64,000 nt of DNA. It comes from Paragordius varius. Its lineage: Eukaryota > Nematomorpha. The notes beneath the pieces were generated by a model. That model had not been told where the DNA came from. It was given only the letters and a program-made list of their open reading frames with translations, and did no database searches. This document shows, piece by piece, positions 1 through 12,312 of this stretch (position 1 is its first letter; each line of letters opens with the position of its first letter). Made by a program: the position numbers and the translations under genes. Location: the NCBI GenBank assembly GCA_964247055.1, contig OZ176050.1:11718001-11782000 (forward strand), read 5' to 3'.

Positions 1-439
1 TTCAATTCTTAAATGCCTTAGGATAAAAATGTAGTCTCGTAAGCAATAACATTACGCGTTTCCCCTATCGTATTTGCTATTTTTAAATTTTGGTAACAAA
101 ATTATAAGACCTCTTTCTCGTATTTTAACAATATTTTTGATTGGACACTTTTAGCTGAGGAATAAATTAAGATAAATAATTATTTTTACGTGCGCATTTT
201 ATTAAACATATTTTAAGGCATATTGGTACGAGAAATATATCAACCTGTTAAAAATCAATATATTGTTAGTGTTTTCAATTCTATAATAATCATTTAAGTA
301 TAATTTTTACAGTTTTTAAAAGTAGACGATATATTTTTTTAGCTTACATTTGACGTGTTACAGGATTTAAAAAGGTTTTTGGTGTTATAAATAATTGATT
401 TTTATACCTATAATATATATGTTTATCATAATTATATAA

Positions 440-3400
440 TTGAATGTATTATTTAATGGTCGAACCCTAAGAAACGATGGATCTAACGCGAAATATTCTC
501 CCATGAATATTACTGTCAATACCAATGAGGTAAGTAGAAATAACATATGAAACAGAGTTAATACATTATTGTAAATTTTGAAGTTATAAATGATAAATAT
601 TGAATTCATCTTTATAAATTTATTTATATACTATTAAAAGATAATTTTAATATATAATTAATTGAAAAAAATGAAGTAAAAAATGTCAAATATAGTTTTA
701 TCAGAAAGGACTATTTTGATAAAAACAAGGTAAAAATGAAGCTTAACTTACTAAAAAAGTTGGCACTTAAATAATTTCACTGTAATTAATTTTTAGAAAA
801 AATAATCTTCTACTTTACCCATTTGTTATATTTAATGATTATTTGCTTAAAAATATTTTCTAGTTTATATACTCGAAATCCATTCAATGCCTCAATACGT
901 CCTTTGGTAGTTTCAAAGTGCCAACATTGTTACATAAATTTGACGTAAGTTTTGCATATTTATATTTTTAATAATTTCTAACTTGGAATAATGTTAACTA
1001 TTTTATATAGATTGTAAACTAGATATATTATAATATAAATATATAAAAAATTAAGCTAAGCGAGGGCAGATAAACATGAAATTATAAAATTGTATGTAAT
1101 CAATATAAACTAGTGCTTTCTGTGCGAGGAAACGCTCCTAAACTGATCACTTTTTTTCTATCCATACAACTACCATATATTGCCTATATTCAAATATTTA
1201 ATTTTAGCAAATTATAGTGTTGTTTGAATATTGGAAAGAAGAAAAATTAGTTTTTGCGCACTTAGTATTAGAATTTAATAAATTTTCAAATTCAAAAACA
1301 ATTTGGTAATTTATGGGCATGAGTTAATACTGTAAAGTTTGCGAAAAAAAAGAAATCTTTAACTTCTTGACATGCGAATCAACCCATAAAATTTATATAA
1401 ACATCTATATAACTTTTCAAAGAACTTTTTTAATATTTTATATTCATTTTTGGGAATCCCTCTATAAACTTCCCTCTTCAATCCCAATATATAGAGTTTG
1501 TTCATTATTTAAATTTATTAAAGGTAAAAATTTTTTCGTAAAAAACTATGAATGAGAATAGAGCTGCAAGTAATCAATCATTGTCCGTTTCAAAATTTTA
1601 ATTAGAGATCCCGGTTGATTACTTGAAAGCTTCTATACTTTACTTTACAGATTTATTTTTTATTATTCACTCATGTGTTCATATCAAGCGGGGTGGGGAC
1701 AGTCAAATTTGAAAATTATCTTAGTTGGAGCGCAAACAAAATAAGGTTGGGATTACATACATAATAATGTTAAATGCGCTTAATTTTATTGAGAGGCATA
1801 CATTGATGACCAAAGTTTAATTATAGAAAATTTATTATAAGTTTTATTACCATTCAACTTATTTATATTTATGGAATGATACAGTCTACAAGCTCCCACA
1901 TCTCTCAAATTTCAATGAAAAACCAAAAACCTATGACAATCATGGTTTTTAGCGATGATGACGAAAGGATGTACATATATTTTGTTGATGTTTGCAACAC
2001 ACCACAAACAGCAAACTTGTCGGCTAGCTATTCATTCGAAAGTGAAAGCTATTCAAATATTTTCAGTACGAAATAATATTTTATGGTTTTCAAACAAGCA
2101 GCAAGCCTGTATTTTAAATCCAAAAATTTGGGGGTAACGTGGCATTTTTAGAAAATCGGTAACATCCAGCTAGTTGCAAAAATCGCAATAATAGGCCAAA
2201 CATAAATTAAAAATAAATTTAGGCATGCCAAATGCATAATTCAGATTTATTAAATACATTAAAATATTTTTCAAATTATTTAATTGTAACACAGGCTCAC
2301 GATGCTATATTGAACGACTTTTACACCAAACTTTTATGGTGTCGATGTTAAAATCTCCGGAATTATAAAACTTGTTTATTAAACTGTTAAAATATTAACA
2401 CTAATTTTCAAACATAATTAAAAGGACTAATAAGGTCTATGATTGACCAATGAAAAAAATTAATTGATATGATAATAAATGAGATTAGGTCAAATTTTAA
2501 ATAATCTCTTTGCCGCGTGATAAACCACACGCAATATACGGCCAAATGGTAAATAATCAAAGCTATCGATCGATGTTGCCTACTGTAAAAATCTTAATTA
2601 CTAAGAACCTTATAAAACCCCCATAAACACATATTTGCTAAATTTGAAATCTTTAATTTATATTTGATCTTTGCATTTTGGACGCTTTACTTTATATATA
2701 CCGACATAAACTTTTAAATTGATCTTTTAGATAATCTATAAAAATTTTACAACAGAATGCTTAAAACCATACATGACCCTCAATTTTTTCGGATTTGATA
2801 GTTTTTACAAAAAATAAATTGGAAAACTACATTTTTCACCCTAAATTTGCCATATTATAATTTTACTCATAGGTGATGAGAAAATTTACTTAATTGATAT
2901 TGGTATTCCAAAATTAAATGATAACATTTCGCTAAACAATGTCAACATATTGCACAATTCCACATTCACACTTTTGAAGTAAGTTTATATACAATTTATC
3001 ATTATTATATTATTAAATATTTTTATACTTATCTCTATTTTCCAGGCATGTCGATGTGAAAGTCTCTAATAATAAAAGCGAAATCATTATAAAACACGAT
3101 TCCATGCTATATAATACACAGCGATACATGATAGAAAATTTGGAGAGAGTTTTTATGTTTGTCAATAACACCAATCTGTGGTCGTCTTGCAAAGTTCTAT
3201 TCAAAAATGATGTATTTTCATATAATCAAATTTGCTTTTTATATTTTTTAAACTGTCAACTATATTAAAAAAATGATTGAGTAACAAGCCATATTATTGG
3301 CTTTAGTAGGACTTTAATTGGCGCAAAAAATATTTCTTGTTTAGACAAAACTATTTAGGTCATTTTAAGTTAAAAATAAATATAATAAGGGCTATAATTT

Positions 3401-4594
3401 AATTTAACCAATTTCCCGCACAAATACACGTTAAGTCCAAAATAAGCTTTTCGTTAATAAATCCAAAATAATCAATGTTTTATCTAGGAAAAAATTGTTA
3501 CTATAAGCAGCAAAATTAAAAGATAACATATACTTGCATATAAACTTAAGCATATCTATACTATCATTATCCACTTATTTAGCAAATTTTCACAGACAAA
3601 AACGAAAAGAATCAAAGTCGCTATGTAATTATACAATATCCATGTATAGGCAAGTGGAAAAATATATACTATAATAGTTCAATCGAGGTAGTTTTAATTT
3701 ATATTATATTCTGTGAAAATGAGTATTACTCTTGATTTAACCCAGAGGTGTCCAACATAACTGGGTGGTTTTGCAGGCCGCATTCCTAAACTATATAAGC
3801 AATAACAAATATTTTAATTAATTTTAAACATAAAACTGTAAAAACTACTATGTATTTAAGCAATTTTGGGTAGTTGATTGAAATTGGAAAAGATTTATTC
3901 TTTGCATTTGAAATTCTCGCGTGCTGCAAAAATATTTCCGAGACACACATGAGGCCCGCCGGCACCACCACTGATTTAAACTATTTTTTGTGTGGAATTA
4001 AAACCATTAGCTATTTTGTCTCAAATTAACGGATAGAAATAAGTTCGGGAAGCGTTTTTGGAACGGAACCTGTTCTAAATCCGTAAAAATGGCAACAGAA
4101 AATAGATTTTACCAGATTAATATGCATATTGTAGTATCACAATGGTATAAAAATTGAAAATTTGTTTACTTAAAATTACGATTCTAGCAGGCCTTTTAAG
4201 TGTAACAAATATATTTTTTTAAAAAGATTGTTTTAAAATTAATTTTTTTACTGTATTCACAAATATATACATTGATGGCTAGATAATTCATCATGTTGCA
4301 AACAATAGCTTAAGCCTAAATGGACAAACATATGAAACACCTTATGATGATAAAGAACCTAAGGTCTTGAGCATCGTTACTTTTAAAAAGAAAAAAGCAT
4401 TCGAAAATATTGATTTCCAACGTAAATCACAAAATATGATTGGTCTCCAAAAACTTTATCAAGATGTATTCTATAAAAAATCCATCATATACTCTGTTGT
4501 ACTCTCAAGTGTATCCGATACCACGGTACCAAACACTGCTAATGATGTGTTAGAAAATACCACTAACTCATCGGGAAAATTGACAAATGAATAA
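440..4594 (+). CDS. Unrecognised extracellular glycoprotein, tandem copy A (5' end incomplete)
   Basis: I do not recognise this family. Six exons join in phase: about 440-529 (acceptor unclear), 864-944, 1885-2065, 2873-2978, 3046-3211 and 4283-4594 (stop TAA). All but the first have AG acceptors, and all internal donors are GT. The last three exons match copy B (14809-14914, 14976-15141, 22403-22678) in length, phase and most codons, and both copies stay open, which argues for a real gene. Many N-x-S/T sequons (for example NNSLSL, NSSGK, NISL) suggest a secreted or surface protein; no membrane segment is seen. The first two exons (VLFNGRTLRNDGSN..., CLNTSFGSFKVP) resemble the second half of a VWA fold, but only loosely. 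The start lies left of the window or was missed. Exon 1885-2065 corresponds in phase and rough pattern to copy B 13072-13213 but is far more diverged than the exons after it. Confidence 0.55.
3743..3973. mobile_element. hAT-type MITE in copy A intron
   Basis: The ends read CAGAGGTGTCCAAC and, reversed, CAGTGGTG, as in hAT elements. The flanking 8-mers are atttaacc and atttaaac, an 8-bp target duplication with one mismatch. No transposase remains. The element sits in the last intron of copy A. The same insertion is present in copy B at 21731-21961, so it predates the duplication. Confidence 0.7.
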
Positions 4595-4928
4595 AATAAT
4601 TCTTTGAGACAACATCTGTTTTTAGTTTTTAACGTTTAAACTTTTTCTATCAAAATTAAATAAATTATGGAGTGCGTCTAAATTTAATACCAGTATTTTT
4701 GAGATTAAATTTTAAGTGGATCCATATTTTAAAATTGGTTTTTATTTAGTCATTATTATAATACAAAAATCATATTCGCTAAATAATGAAAAACTCCAAA
4801 ATGTTTCTAATAACCCTTCATAAGTTTCACAAAAAAATCATAATTATAACGAAACTGTTATAAAATAGACCTTAATAGATACATTGGGGGTTTCACAAAT
4901 ATATAAATATATACATTAGCGCTTATTA

Positions 4929-5217
4929 CAGTAAAAACTGAAATTATACGGACAAAACGTAAAAATTTAAAGACAAATATTATCTAATAGAAAACCTTAC
5001 TTTTTGAAACCTTATGTTTCCTCATATAAGATATTTGGTTACAATTGTAAAATATAGATTTGATTTTTTTGTAATATATATATCTTCTTTTCATACTTTG
5101 CCATTTAAAACAATGAGTTATATTATAATAAATCAAGATTTAAAACGTATGGTTGTCTTTTAGAAAATAATATTTGTCTTTATTTATGTTTTGTCCTTTT
5201 AATTTCAGTTTTTACTT
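4929..5217. mobile_element. TA-flanked MITE (CAGTAAAAACTG family)
   Basis: The terminal inverted repeats begin CAGTAAAAACTGAAATTA and run about 50 bp, including GGACAAAACGTAAAA. TA flanks both ends, as expected of Tc1/mariner-type non-autonomous elements. Copy B of the segmental duplication lacks it near 23000, so it arrived after the duplication. A diverged relative lies at 43640-43876. Confidence 0.75.
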
Positions 5218-5343
5218 TATATCAATTTTTATTCTTATTAAAAGGGCTTTCGATAAAAGCCTCAATATTTCGGAATTACGTTAAGAAATTCGTTTGCTTG
5301 TAAAGTACATTTATTTTTTTTATTTACCCAAATTTCGAAAACA

Positions 5344-5524
5344 AATGGAGATTAAGCATACATTGCTAGAAAGTTACTAATCGTTGCCAAAACATATACA
5401 ACAAAGGACATTATTATTGACTTATAGTTATTTTTTTACTTTTTACTATTATTAGCCAATAAAAATTCTTACTGCATATGCTATTTGGCAATATAACTTT
5501 CTAGCAATGTATACTTACACATAT
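5344..5524. mobile_element. Palindromic MITE (CAGTATG family), copy 1
   Basis: This near-palindrome has arms containing CATTGCTAGAAAGTTACTAA at the left and the complement ending CTTTCTAGCAATGTATAC at the right. It is orthologous to the copy at 23300-23482, so it predates the segmental duplication. The outermost bases have decayed. Confidence 0.75.
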
Positions 5525-6502
5525 TAATTTCTAAGGTAATATAAATATTTAGCATCAAATTTTTTAGAAAATGCGTTTTTGCAATATCTTAATGTGATTT
5601 CATACTGTTTTCATCATATATTATACCATAAAATACGTTCAACAAAATTTTAATATTTGACTTTTAAAAATAATTTCTAATGACAAACCCAAAAGCATCA
5701 TAAAAGAGCTGTTGCATTTTTCTATCAAAATGTATAAATTTCATGATAATAAAATTTGATCTACTATGTATATATTTAATATACTTTTATTTTACAGGTT
5801 AATTGTGAGTTTAAAAATAAGTTGACATTCATACAATGAAAACAGCTGATTACAAAATAATATTGAAAATTATTGTCAAAATGTATAAGCGTTTTTTAAT
5901 TCTATTTTATAATATTTTATGCCGGACCGATTTATTTAGCGGCTAAAATTTCTAATAATAATTATATGAAAAACGCATATAATTTCACAAGTTCTAGGCA
6001 AGAGTTTCTAGCACAAATGGCTTACACATGGTTTTTACTAAAAATTTTAAATGAACTTAAAAGTGAATTGTACAAATAAAACAAATAATTATGGTAATTA
6101 TTTCATCACCAAGATTTGGTATAGTTGTTAACTATATACTATATATGTAAAATTAACTACATAAAAATCATCTCGTTAGACATTAGTATTTTCTCTTTCA
6201 AACAAATTTGGCGTTAAATTACATTTAATATTCCAAATAAAATAATGATATTGAAGTGTCATAAGAAAAATTAATTCACGAGATTCCGGTTTTTATCAGT
6301 CAGAATCTAGCAAAACCAATAGCTTTATAAAAAAAGGAAAAAAACTTTCTTATGATTTTATCAAACTATTTAAGCCTAAAATCTCTTTTGTATTCATCCG
6401 TAGAAATATTGGTGGTACGTATAGTTGATTATCACAGTTAATCCCCTTTAACAATATTTTTTTTACCAAAGATTTCCGACGCCCTTCCCCCACTTTTTTT
6501 TA

Positions 6503-6625
6503 CTTTTTTAAAGAAAATGATATGGTAATACCATATAGCTCTTGTTTTTATATTCTTTACCAAATATTAATACCCATTTAACAAAAAAAAGTAAATGTTT
6601 GATAAAATAAAGTCTACATGACTGT
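6503..6625. mobile_element. Half copy of CAGTCATG MITE
   Basis: One arm of the element seen whole at 40628-40840: ATACCATATAGCTCTTG through AAAATAAAG...ACATGACTG, followed by TA. The left arm is missing or decayed. Confidence 0.6.
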
Positions 6626-7254
6626 AATATTTTGATTGAAAACGTATGTTCTCAAAATTTAATTAAATTTTATAATATTACACAAAAATATGTACTTAAA
6701 TTTTAACAATAACAAATGTTTCAATCAAAATTCTGATGCAGTAGAAATGTTCACGTCGAATATAAAAGCGCTTCATTTAAATGTTAACAAAAAATATAAT
6801 ATTCTCAAAATTTAGCATTACAAAATATCCATCATTATTCTCACGTCAACTCTTTCATATGTGCAGTACGAAATATTTTGTGGAGCTTTTCACATTAGAT
6901 AAACCATTTCTTTTATTTGACTGGCATTAACAGACAATAAAATGCATAATGTAATGTTTTAAATTATTTTTATACAGTTTCCATGATGGCTAAATTGCTT
7001 TTATTATAAAATTAAATTTATACAAACACATTGTTTTTTTAATGTCGTAATCTAGCAATAGAGATTATAATTATTATTGCGGAATCAAGCATGTGCGTTT
7101 ATTTAAAGAATAGTAATTCCATTTTAGACGCCAATACTACTTTCGGAAACAACATGTAAAAATTTAAATTGTTTTGATAAATATGTTTGTGTATTTTAGC
7201 ACTTTTATTACATTTTTATTTATTTGTCTATGACATTTTATGAAGTTTTATATA

Positions 7255-7915
7255 CCATTTGCACTTCAAGAGTGTCCTTGAACACTTCAAGTTGGTCCTT
7301 GAACAATTCAAGTTGGTCCTTAAACAGTTCAAGTTGGTCCTTTGACTTTTTTGTTTTGTTTTTAACTTTTATCAATTAAATCGTAAATAATTTATCTATA
7401 TTATTGTTTTTAGCCTATTTTCTATTATTAACATAAATTTTAAATCGATATCAACTTTTAATCTTTGAGAAAACGTATATCTTTATTAATTTCTTAATAT
7501 AATTTTGGATATTTATAAGATTAATAAAAAAAATATATAAGTTTTTTGGGTTATCCATTAAAATTTTCATAAAAAACATTTAAAAGTCAATCAATTGAAA
7601 AAAAATAGTTTGAAACAAAAAGGTGGTTTTTCAGTAAAAATTTATTTTTAAATGAATAAATATTTAATAAATTACGAAAATTTGGTTAATAAATAATAAA
7701 ATAAAAAAATAAAAGCAAAAATTATGTAAAATTTATAAATTTTAAGGAACAACTTGAATTGTTCAAGAACCAACTTAAAATGTTCAAGGACCAATTTGAA
7801 CTGTTCAAGGACCATCTTGAACTGTTCAAGGACCAACTTGAATCGTTCAACGACCAACTTAAATTGTTCAAGGACTAACTTGAAATGTTCAAGGACACTC
7901 TTGAAGTGCAAATGG
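7255..7915. mobile_element. MITE with 21-bp palindromic terminal repeats, copy 1
   Basis: The ends are perfect inverses (CCATTTGCACTTCAAGAGTG) flanked by TA. The left arm has about four tandem 21-bp units and the right arm about eight, each centred on TTCAAG-GACCAA-CTTGAA, so every unit is itself nearly palindromic. Because 21 bp is seven codons, the right arm reads as an open heptad repeat on the minus strand (FKLVLEQ, 7672-7911) and as NCSRTNL on the plus strand. I take both as by-products of the repeat, not genes. A second copy lies at 24969-25495. Confidence 0.75.
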
Positions 7916-8026
7916 TATATCTCGGTATTTTTTTAAATTTTTTAATATTTTAGTAAAATTTAATTATCAAACGTTTCCCTGTATTAGATATTTCTTATAA
8001 ATTTTTTAAAAAAGTTAACATCTAGA

Positions 8027-8298
8027 TAGTGTCCAACAGGTGGTTCCGAAGCCACTTGTGGCTCTTTAAAAAATATTTTTTATTATTTTTCCTTACATCC
8101 ATTTAATTATTAATTTGCTTTACAATATAAAAATCTTTGGAAATGCTTGCGACTGGTGATATATTTTTGGTAATGATCTATGTGTGAAAACCAAAAATCT
8201 GATACTTATATCTTGATATACATTATTTCAAATGTGGATCCTCGGATTTTTGAGGTCAAAAATGTGGCTCTTCAAGCCATTTGTGTTGGACACCCCTG
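8027..8298. mobile_element. hAT-type MITE
   Basis: The ends read TAGTGTCCAACAGGTGG and, reversed, CAGGGGTGTCCAACAC. Subterminal repeats GAAGCCACTTGTGGCTC and GTGGCTCTTCAAGCCA are inverted copies. It is the same family as 3743-3973, but the target duplication is too decayed to be sure of. Confidence 0.6.
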
Positions 8299-8510
8299 AT
8301 TAGAGCCCGAAATTGACCAATACAATAATATTTAAATAACCAGATTAATGTATCTTCATTAAATTTTCGTTTTGTGCGCGATGACATATTGGGGTCATTT
8401 TCTATCCCAAAGATTTAAGTAGTAAATTAATTAATATTTTAGAAAGTTGTCTTGTTTTTATTACGCCTTCTTCTCTTCTTCAAATTTTACAGTTTTTACA
8501 CGATTCACAG

Positions 8511-8636
8511 TAACAGTTGATACAAAAATCATATATCAAAAATTTAATGGTGATTATTACTTGGGTTTGCAAAAATTATTTACATTTTTTAACCATATCG
8601 CTTGTTGTATTCACGATTCAACTCTTTACACCTTGC
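8511..8636 (+). other. Candidate upstream exon of copy B (VWA first half?)
   Basis: Acceptor CACAG at 8506-8510 and donor GTATAT at 8637 bound 41 open codons containing TVDTKII, YYLGLQKLFTFFNHI and DSTLYTLR. The hydrophobic strand, long helix and second strand would suit the start of a VWA domain (inference only). The usual DxSxS metal site is not evident. It ends in phase 1, which is compatible with the acceptor at 11893. Confidence 0.25.
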
Positions 8637-9134
8637 GTATATATCCCATGTCCATTTAAAGTTTAAATCTTAAAAATATTTTTCGAAATATATGCTTTCT
8701 GAAGCTTTTTTCAAAATTATTATCTCATGTTGATCAGTCACTTTTACAATCAGTAAATTTTAATTTTAAAATAATCATTTCAAAGTTGATTATGCCTACT
8801 CACAAACTGCACAAACATAGTTTGTGGGAATGAAACCCTCTTATAATGAGTCAAGAATAATATAAAATAAATTAAATCATTTTTTTCGAATGCGGTTATA
8901 TGTTTTTAATTAAAAAAGGGTCACTATGCGGATAATGAAACATGTATCATTTCCGACCATCGGGGTCATTATGAGGGGCTTCACTGTATTTTAACTTCGA
9001 ATAATTGACACGATGGGTGATTTTATGTGTTGCATTTGTTTTTTGATGATGATATCGTAAGTAAGGTGTATGCCTCTTAACTGAGGATGCTCAAGCAAAA
9101 AAATATTGATTTCTTGACAAATACTAAAGTTGTA

Positions 9135-9806
9135 ACTAGGGTTGTGCATTTGACTACTTTTACAAAATCCGGTCAAACCCAGTCAGACCATGGTCATGAC
9201 CACGGTCATGACCACTTTTTACATAAATAAGTTCATGCGATATTGGATAAAAAAATGTTCGAACGACACTTCGTTTCACTGATAATGTCATGTTTTTCTT
9301 AAAAATTTATATTATACATTTTTTAATATTGATATGCAATCAAATTTATCTAGAATTGTTAAATAAATTTTGTCACATGTTTGTGGCCTTCTAAATCTTC
9401 AAATACTTAATTTTTAATACGGGATATTTAAAAAATATTTACCTAGTTTGTTTTACACTTTCTATTATTCATGAATTAATATCCAATTAAAAGATGTTTT
9501 TTCATTTTATTGGTTTACATATATGGAATAATTGGATTTTGCAATGTTGATTGTTTTGTTTATCGAAATAGCTGGATATGCTTAAATTCTAATGTTTTAA
9601 GGATGCATGTCTAACAATATTAATCTCATTTAAATATATAATATATACAAAAAACAATAAAATGTTACTATGTCTCTTTCAAAAAAATTCCACCAATTTT
9701 TCAAAAAACAGCTGTTTTTTTAAATGACCATGGTCAAAAAATAAATAATCATTGACCTGGTCAATTGACCTGGTCAATTGACCCGGTCATGACTTGGTCA
9801 GCACTG
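9135..9806. mobile_element. hAT-like element with GGTCATGACC arrays
   Basis: The right end, reversed, reads CAGTGCTGACCAAGTCATG and the left end ACTAGGGTTGTGCATTTGAC. Flanks aagttgta and aagttagt match at six of eight positions. Both ends carry tandem short palindromes (GGTCATGACC, GGTCAATTGACC) and a GACCATGGTC core. The middle is AT-rich and has no open frame. Confidence 0.55.
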
Positions 9807-10794
9807 AAGTTAGTGGACATAAAATCGTTTTATACCTCCGTGATAATAATTATTATAATTCGTTTTGGTAAAAACAAATACATAAAGGGAACATGGTGCA
9901 CGATGAAACGGATTTAGGTTATAGCGACAAGCCGAAACTACCTTCTTAGCTTAAAAAGAGTGTTGGATTCCGCGGCGCCTCGTATAGCCTTTGAATTTAG
10001 CTGACATTAGTATATCATAGCGATTTTGAAAAACCATTAGCAAAATGCTTTTTTGGTTGGTTAACTAATATAAGTGTTAGGGATTAGTAGGTCACCATAG
10101 CTCAAAACAAGCAAAAAACAATAGCGTACCGACAGGGGCATCGAAACCATAAAGTTTTGTAATAATGGTATTGGTGAAGAGCGAGCTGGAAAGATTGCCT
10201 TGTTGGATGTATAAAAAATTAATATATTAAATGAAAAACCATGTGTTCATTTTTCAACGATTTTGCTACGATAAAAATTAATAAAAAAATGACCTATTGG
10301 CCCCAAAACCAAAAGCATTATTTGAAATAGTCTCTAACTACCCGATTCGGTGCAGCTTAAATAGACTACCAAAAGTTAAGGGTTTCTAGGCAAAACTTTG
10401 AGACTATCCAGCAAATATATCAGTATAACTCGTAAACTACATATTTTTTTGGTATCGCGCTGGGCATGTAACTTAGAAAAAAATCTTTATTGTAGTTGTA
10501 TTTTAGGTTTTAATTGAGGTAAAAATACTAAGCATGTAAAAATTATTATTATACCTCCTTTTCCAATCCAAACCCATATTATCTGCTGATACAGCAAAAT
10601 AAGCAATTAATTCATTACCCATTAATTTTCTACTGTTTTTCAAACAACATTTATTATGATGATACGATCCTTTTTATTATCAGGCTTACTTGCACTGTTG
10701 ATATCCCGGCAACCAGGAATTATTAATTTCATAATTAATGAGCATAATTATTTGTAAATTGTATTTTTACCGGTCATAAGACAGGTAAAGAATA

Positions 10795-10813
10795 TATATA
10801 TATATATATATGT
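10795..10813. repeat. TA microsatellite
   Basis: A short (TA)n run. Similar runs lie near 14759-14785, 21523-21548, 23014-23046, 26905-26925, 35146-35173, 47619-47637 and 59365-59388. Confidence 0.8.
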
Positions 10814-11893
10814 CATGTTCTATTAAATTTTACTTTTCAGTAATTTGCAAAGGCTGAATTCTTACTATTTGGTAAAACATTTAAAATAGGATTTGTATTT
10901 TTTTATTGGTTATATAGTCACTTCTAAAATCTTGAATTATGAATCTTTTTCAGCGTTGCCAAATCTATCCTTTTATGGGTTCCTCATCAGTTTATGTCGG
11001 TAATATCGATGTTTATCTAGTGATGGAGTACCTTAAATGTCTTAAAGAACGAAAATGTATTAGCACCCTTCTATTTTAATTATAGACCTTCTTTAATATA
11101 ACCTAGCACTTAAAGTTTAATTCAATACTATGAAAAATGATTCCTAAATTCAAAATATCTTGCGTTTCTGGCGCCCCTCCATGCGCGACTCCTTGCATTT
11201 TAAAAATCATATTTAAACCGTGGTGATAACCACTCATAAATGGATAGTTTTTTAGTTAAAATGATAATTTTTAAATACCTATCAAATAAAACTATTTTTT
11301 TTAAATCCACTTCTTTAACTATGGCGCCAGATGCATCGCCCCCTTTCCCCTCCAGCTAGGCCTCTGCCTATTCATTTAATATTGGCAGCTCTAAATGAAC
11401 GAAAAATATTATTGGTTTAAAGTTAGTTTGCTTTTTTTGCTATTGGCCAATAGCAAATCTTTTTTTCTATACACGCTACCTGAAAAACTAGCAATGTCTT
11501 ACTTCTACTGTATACCAATCTAATTCAGTTATCGTACCCAATGAATCAATATTTGTTGAGAGAAAATTTACTCTATATAAAAATTTCGTTTATGATTAAT
11601 TCATATTACCTGAACACCTACATTATATTTTAAAGGTAATTACGTGATGAAATATTTATGTAGCCAACAAAATATTTTTAGAGGCGAAGCTATTATACAA
11701 AATACAATAACATATCTTTTAATTTTACACAAAATCGTAATAAAATACCTTTAAAATTTAATCGATAAATAAACATAAGGTAAAAAAGCCAAATATTCAG
11801 CAGGGTTAAGAAAAAATCATTATAAACAGCATAAAAATGTTATATCACAACTTATCTCTTAGAAACTACCATATTGTTTATAAAATATTCCAG

Positions 11894-11983
11894 ACATTTT
11901 GATAACTGACGGCAATGTCCTACCCGGTCTACTATCAATGCCATAAAAAGATAAATGGAGTAATTGTTATAGTGTTTTAAGAT
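11894..11983 (+). pseudogene. Broken VWA-like exon upstream of copy B
   Basis: After the acceptor ATTCCAG the sequence reads ILITDGNVLPG, the classic VWA strand followed by the TDG turn. It then continues as STINAIK and KINGVIVIVF in two further frames, the pattern of the next VWA helix and strand. Two frame changes within about 60 bases mean this exon cannot be translated as it stands, so it is either a decayed exon or a coincidence. Its position before 12313, and the weak VWA-like pieces at the start of copy A, make the link to this gene plausible. Confidence 0.35.
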
Positions 11984-12312
11984 ATGTTATATGAAATAAC
12001 ATATTATTATAAGAAAGTATTTTTAACGGTAATTACAATTTCGTATTTAATTTTTTTAACCACTAGTTTTTTCTTTGCTGCTTGCCAAATCAATAAAAAA
12101 ATTCCATCTATCATATAACATTTTTTTTTATCAATTATTGATTTCATGATAATGTTATTTTTTAGGGGATTCCCTAGGCGACGAAAGAAAAAAATGTCAG
12201 ATTCTTTTGTCACATATCTTACCGATTGTGTTTCCGTAAATATTTTTGTTTTTATGCAAAAAAAGATGTAATACATGTATATATTTATTTATTTATAAAT
12301 ATTTTGCTCAAG

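Larger units (their letters stand above)
2860..6160 (+). repeat. Segmental duplication, copy A
   Basis: This stretch aligns in order with 14795-24970 once later insertions in either copy are removed. Shared landmarks are the last three exons of the glycoprotein gene (2873, 3046, 4283), the TTGGCTTTAG... tract (3298 and 15223), an hAT-type MITE (3743 and 21731), a palindromic MITE (5344 and 23300), and the tail around 6060-6160. Divergence is visible, with many substitutions and indels, so the duplication is not recent. The left boundary falls in the intron just before 2873. Confidence 0.85.
4595..7254. other. Intergenic stretch, non-coding
   Basis: I see no gene here. The stretch holds the TA-flanked MITE at 4929-5217, the palindromic MITE at 5344-5524, the tail of the segmental duplication to about 6160, and a half copy of the CAGTCATG MITE near 6503-6625. 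The rest is unique AT-rich sequence. Confidence 0.5.
7916..12312. other. Intergenic stretch upstream of copy B
   Basis: Contents: an hAT-type MITE (8027-8298), a possible exon (8511-8636), an hAT-type element with GGTCATGACC repeats (9135-9806), a TA microsatellite (about 10795-10813), a GC-richer tract at 11160-11370 of unknown nature, and a broken VWA-like exon (11894-11983). I see no intact gene. Confidence 0.4.

Noticed and set aside
1367-1555. A 62-residue open frame in an intron of copy A
   Set aside because: No splice signals in phase with its neighbours and no counterpart in copy B.
7672-7936. Open frames of repeating FKLVLEQ (minus) and NCSRTNL (plus) as coiled-coil genes
   Set aside because: Both come from 21-bp tandem units at the end of a MITE, which are open in several frames; there are no splice or promoter signs.
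10951-10996. Possible middle VWA exon after TTTTCAG
   Set aside because: It is short, its phase does not connect the exon at 8511 with that at 11894, and no VWA pattern is visible.
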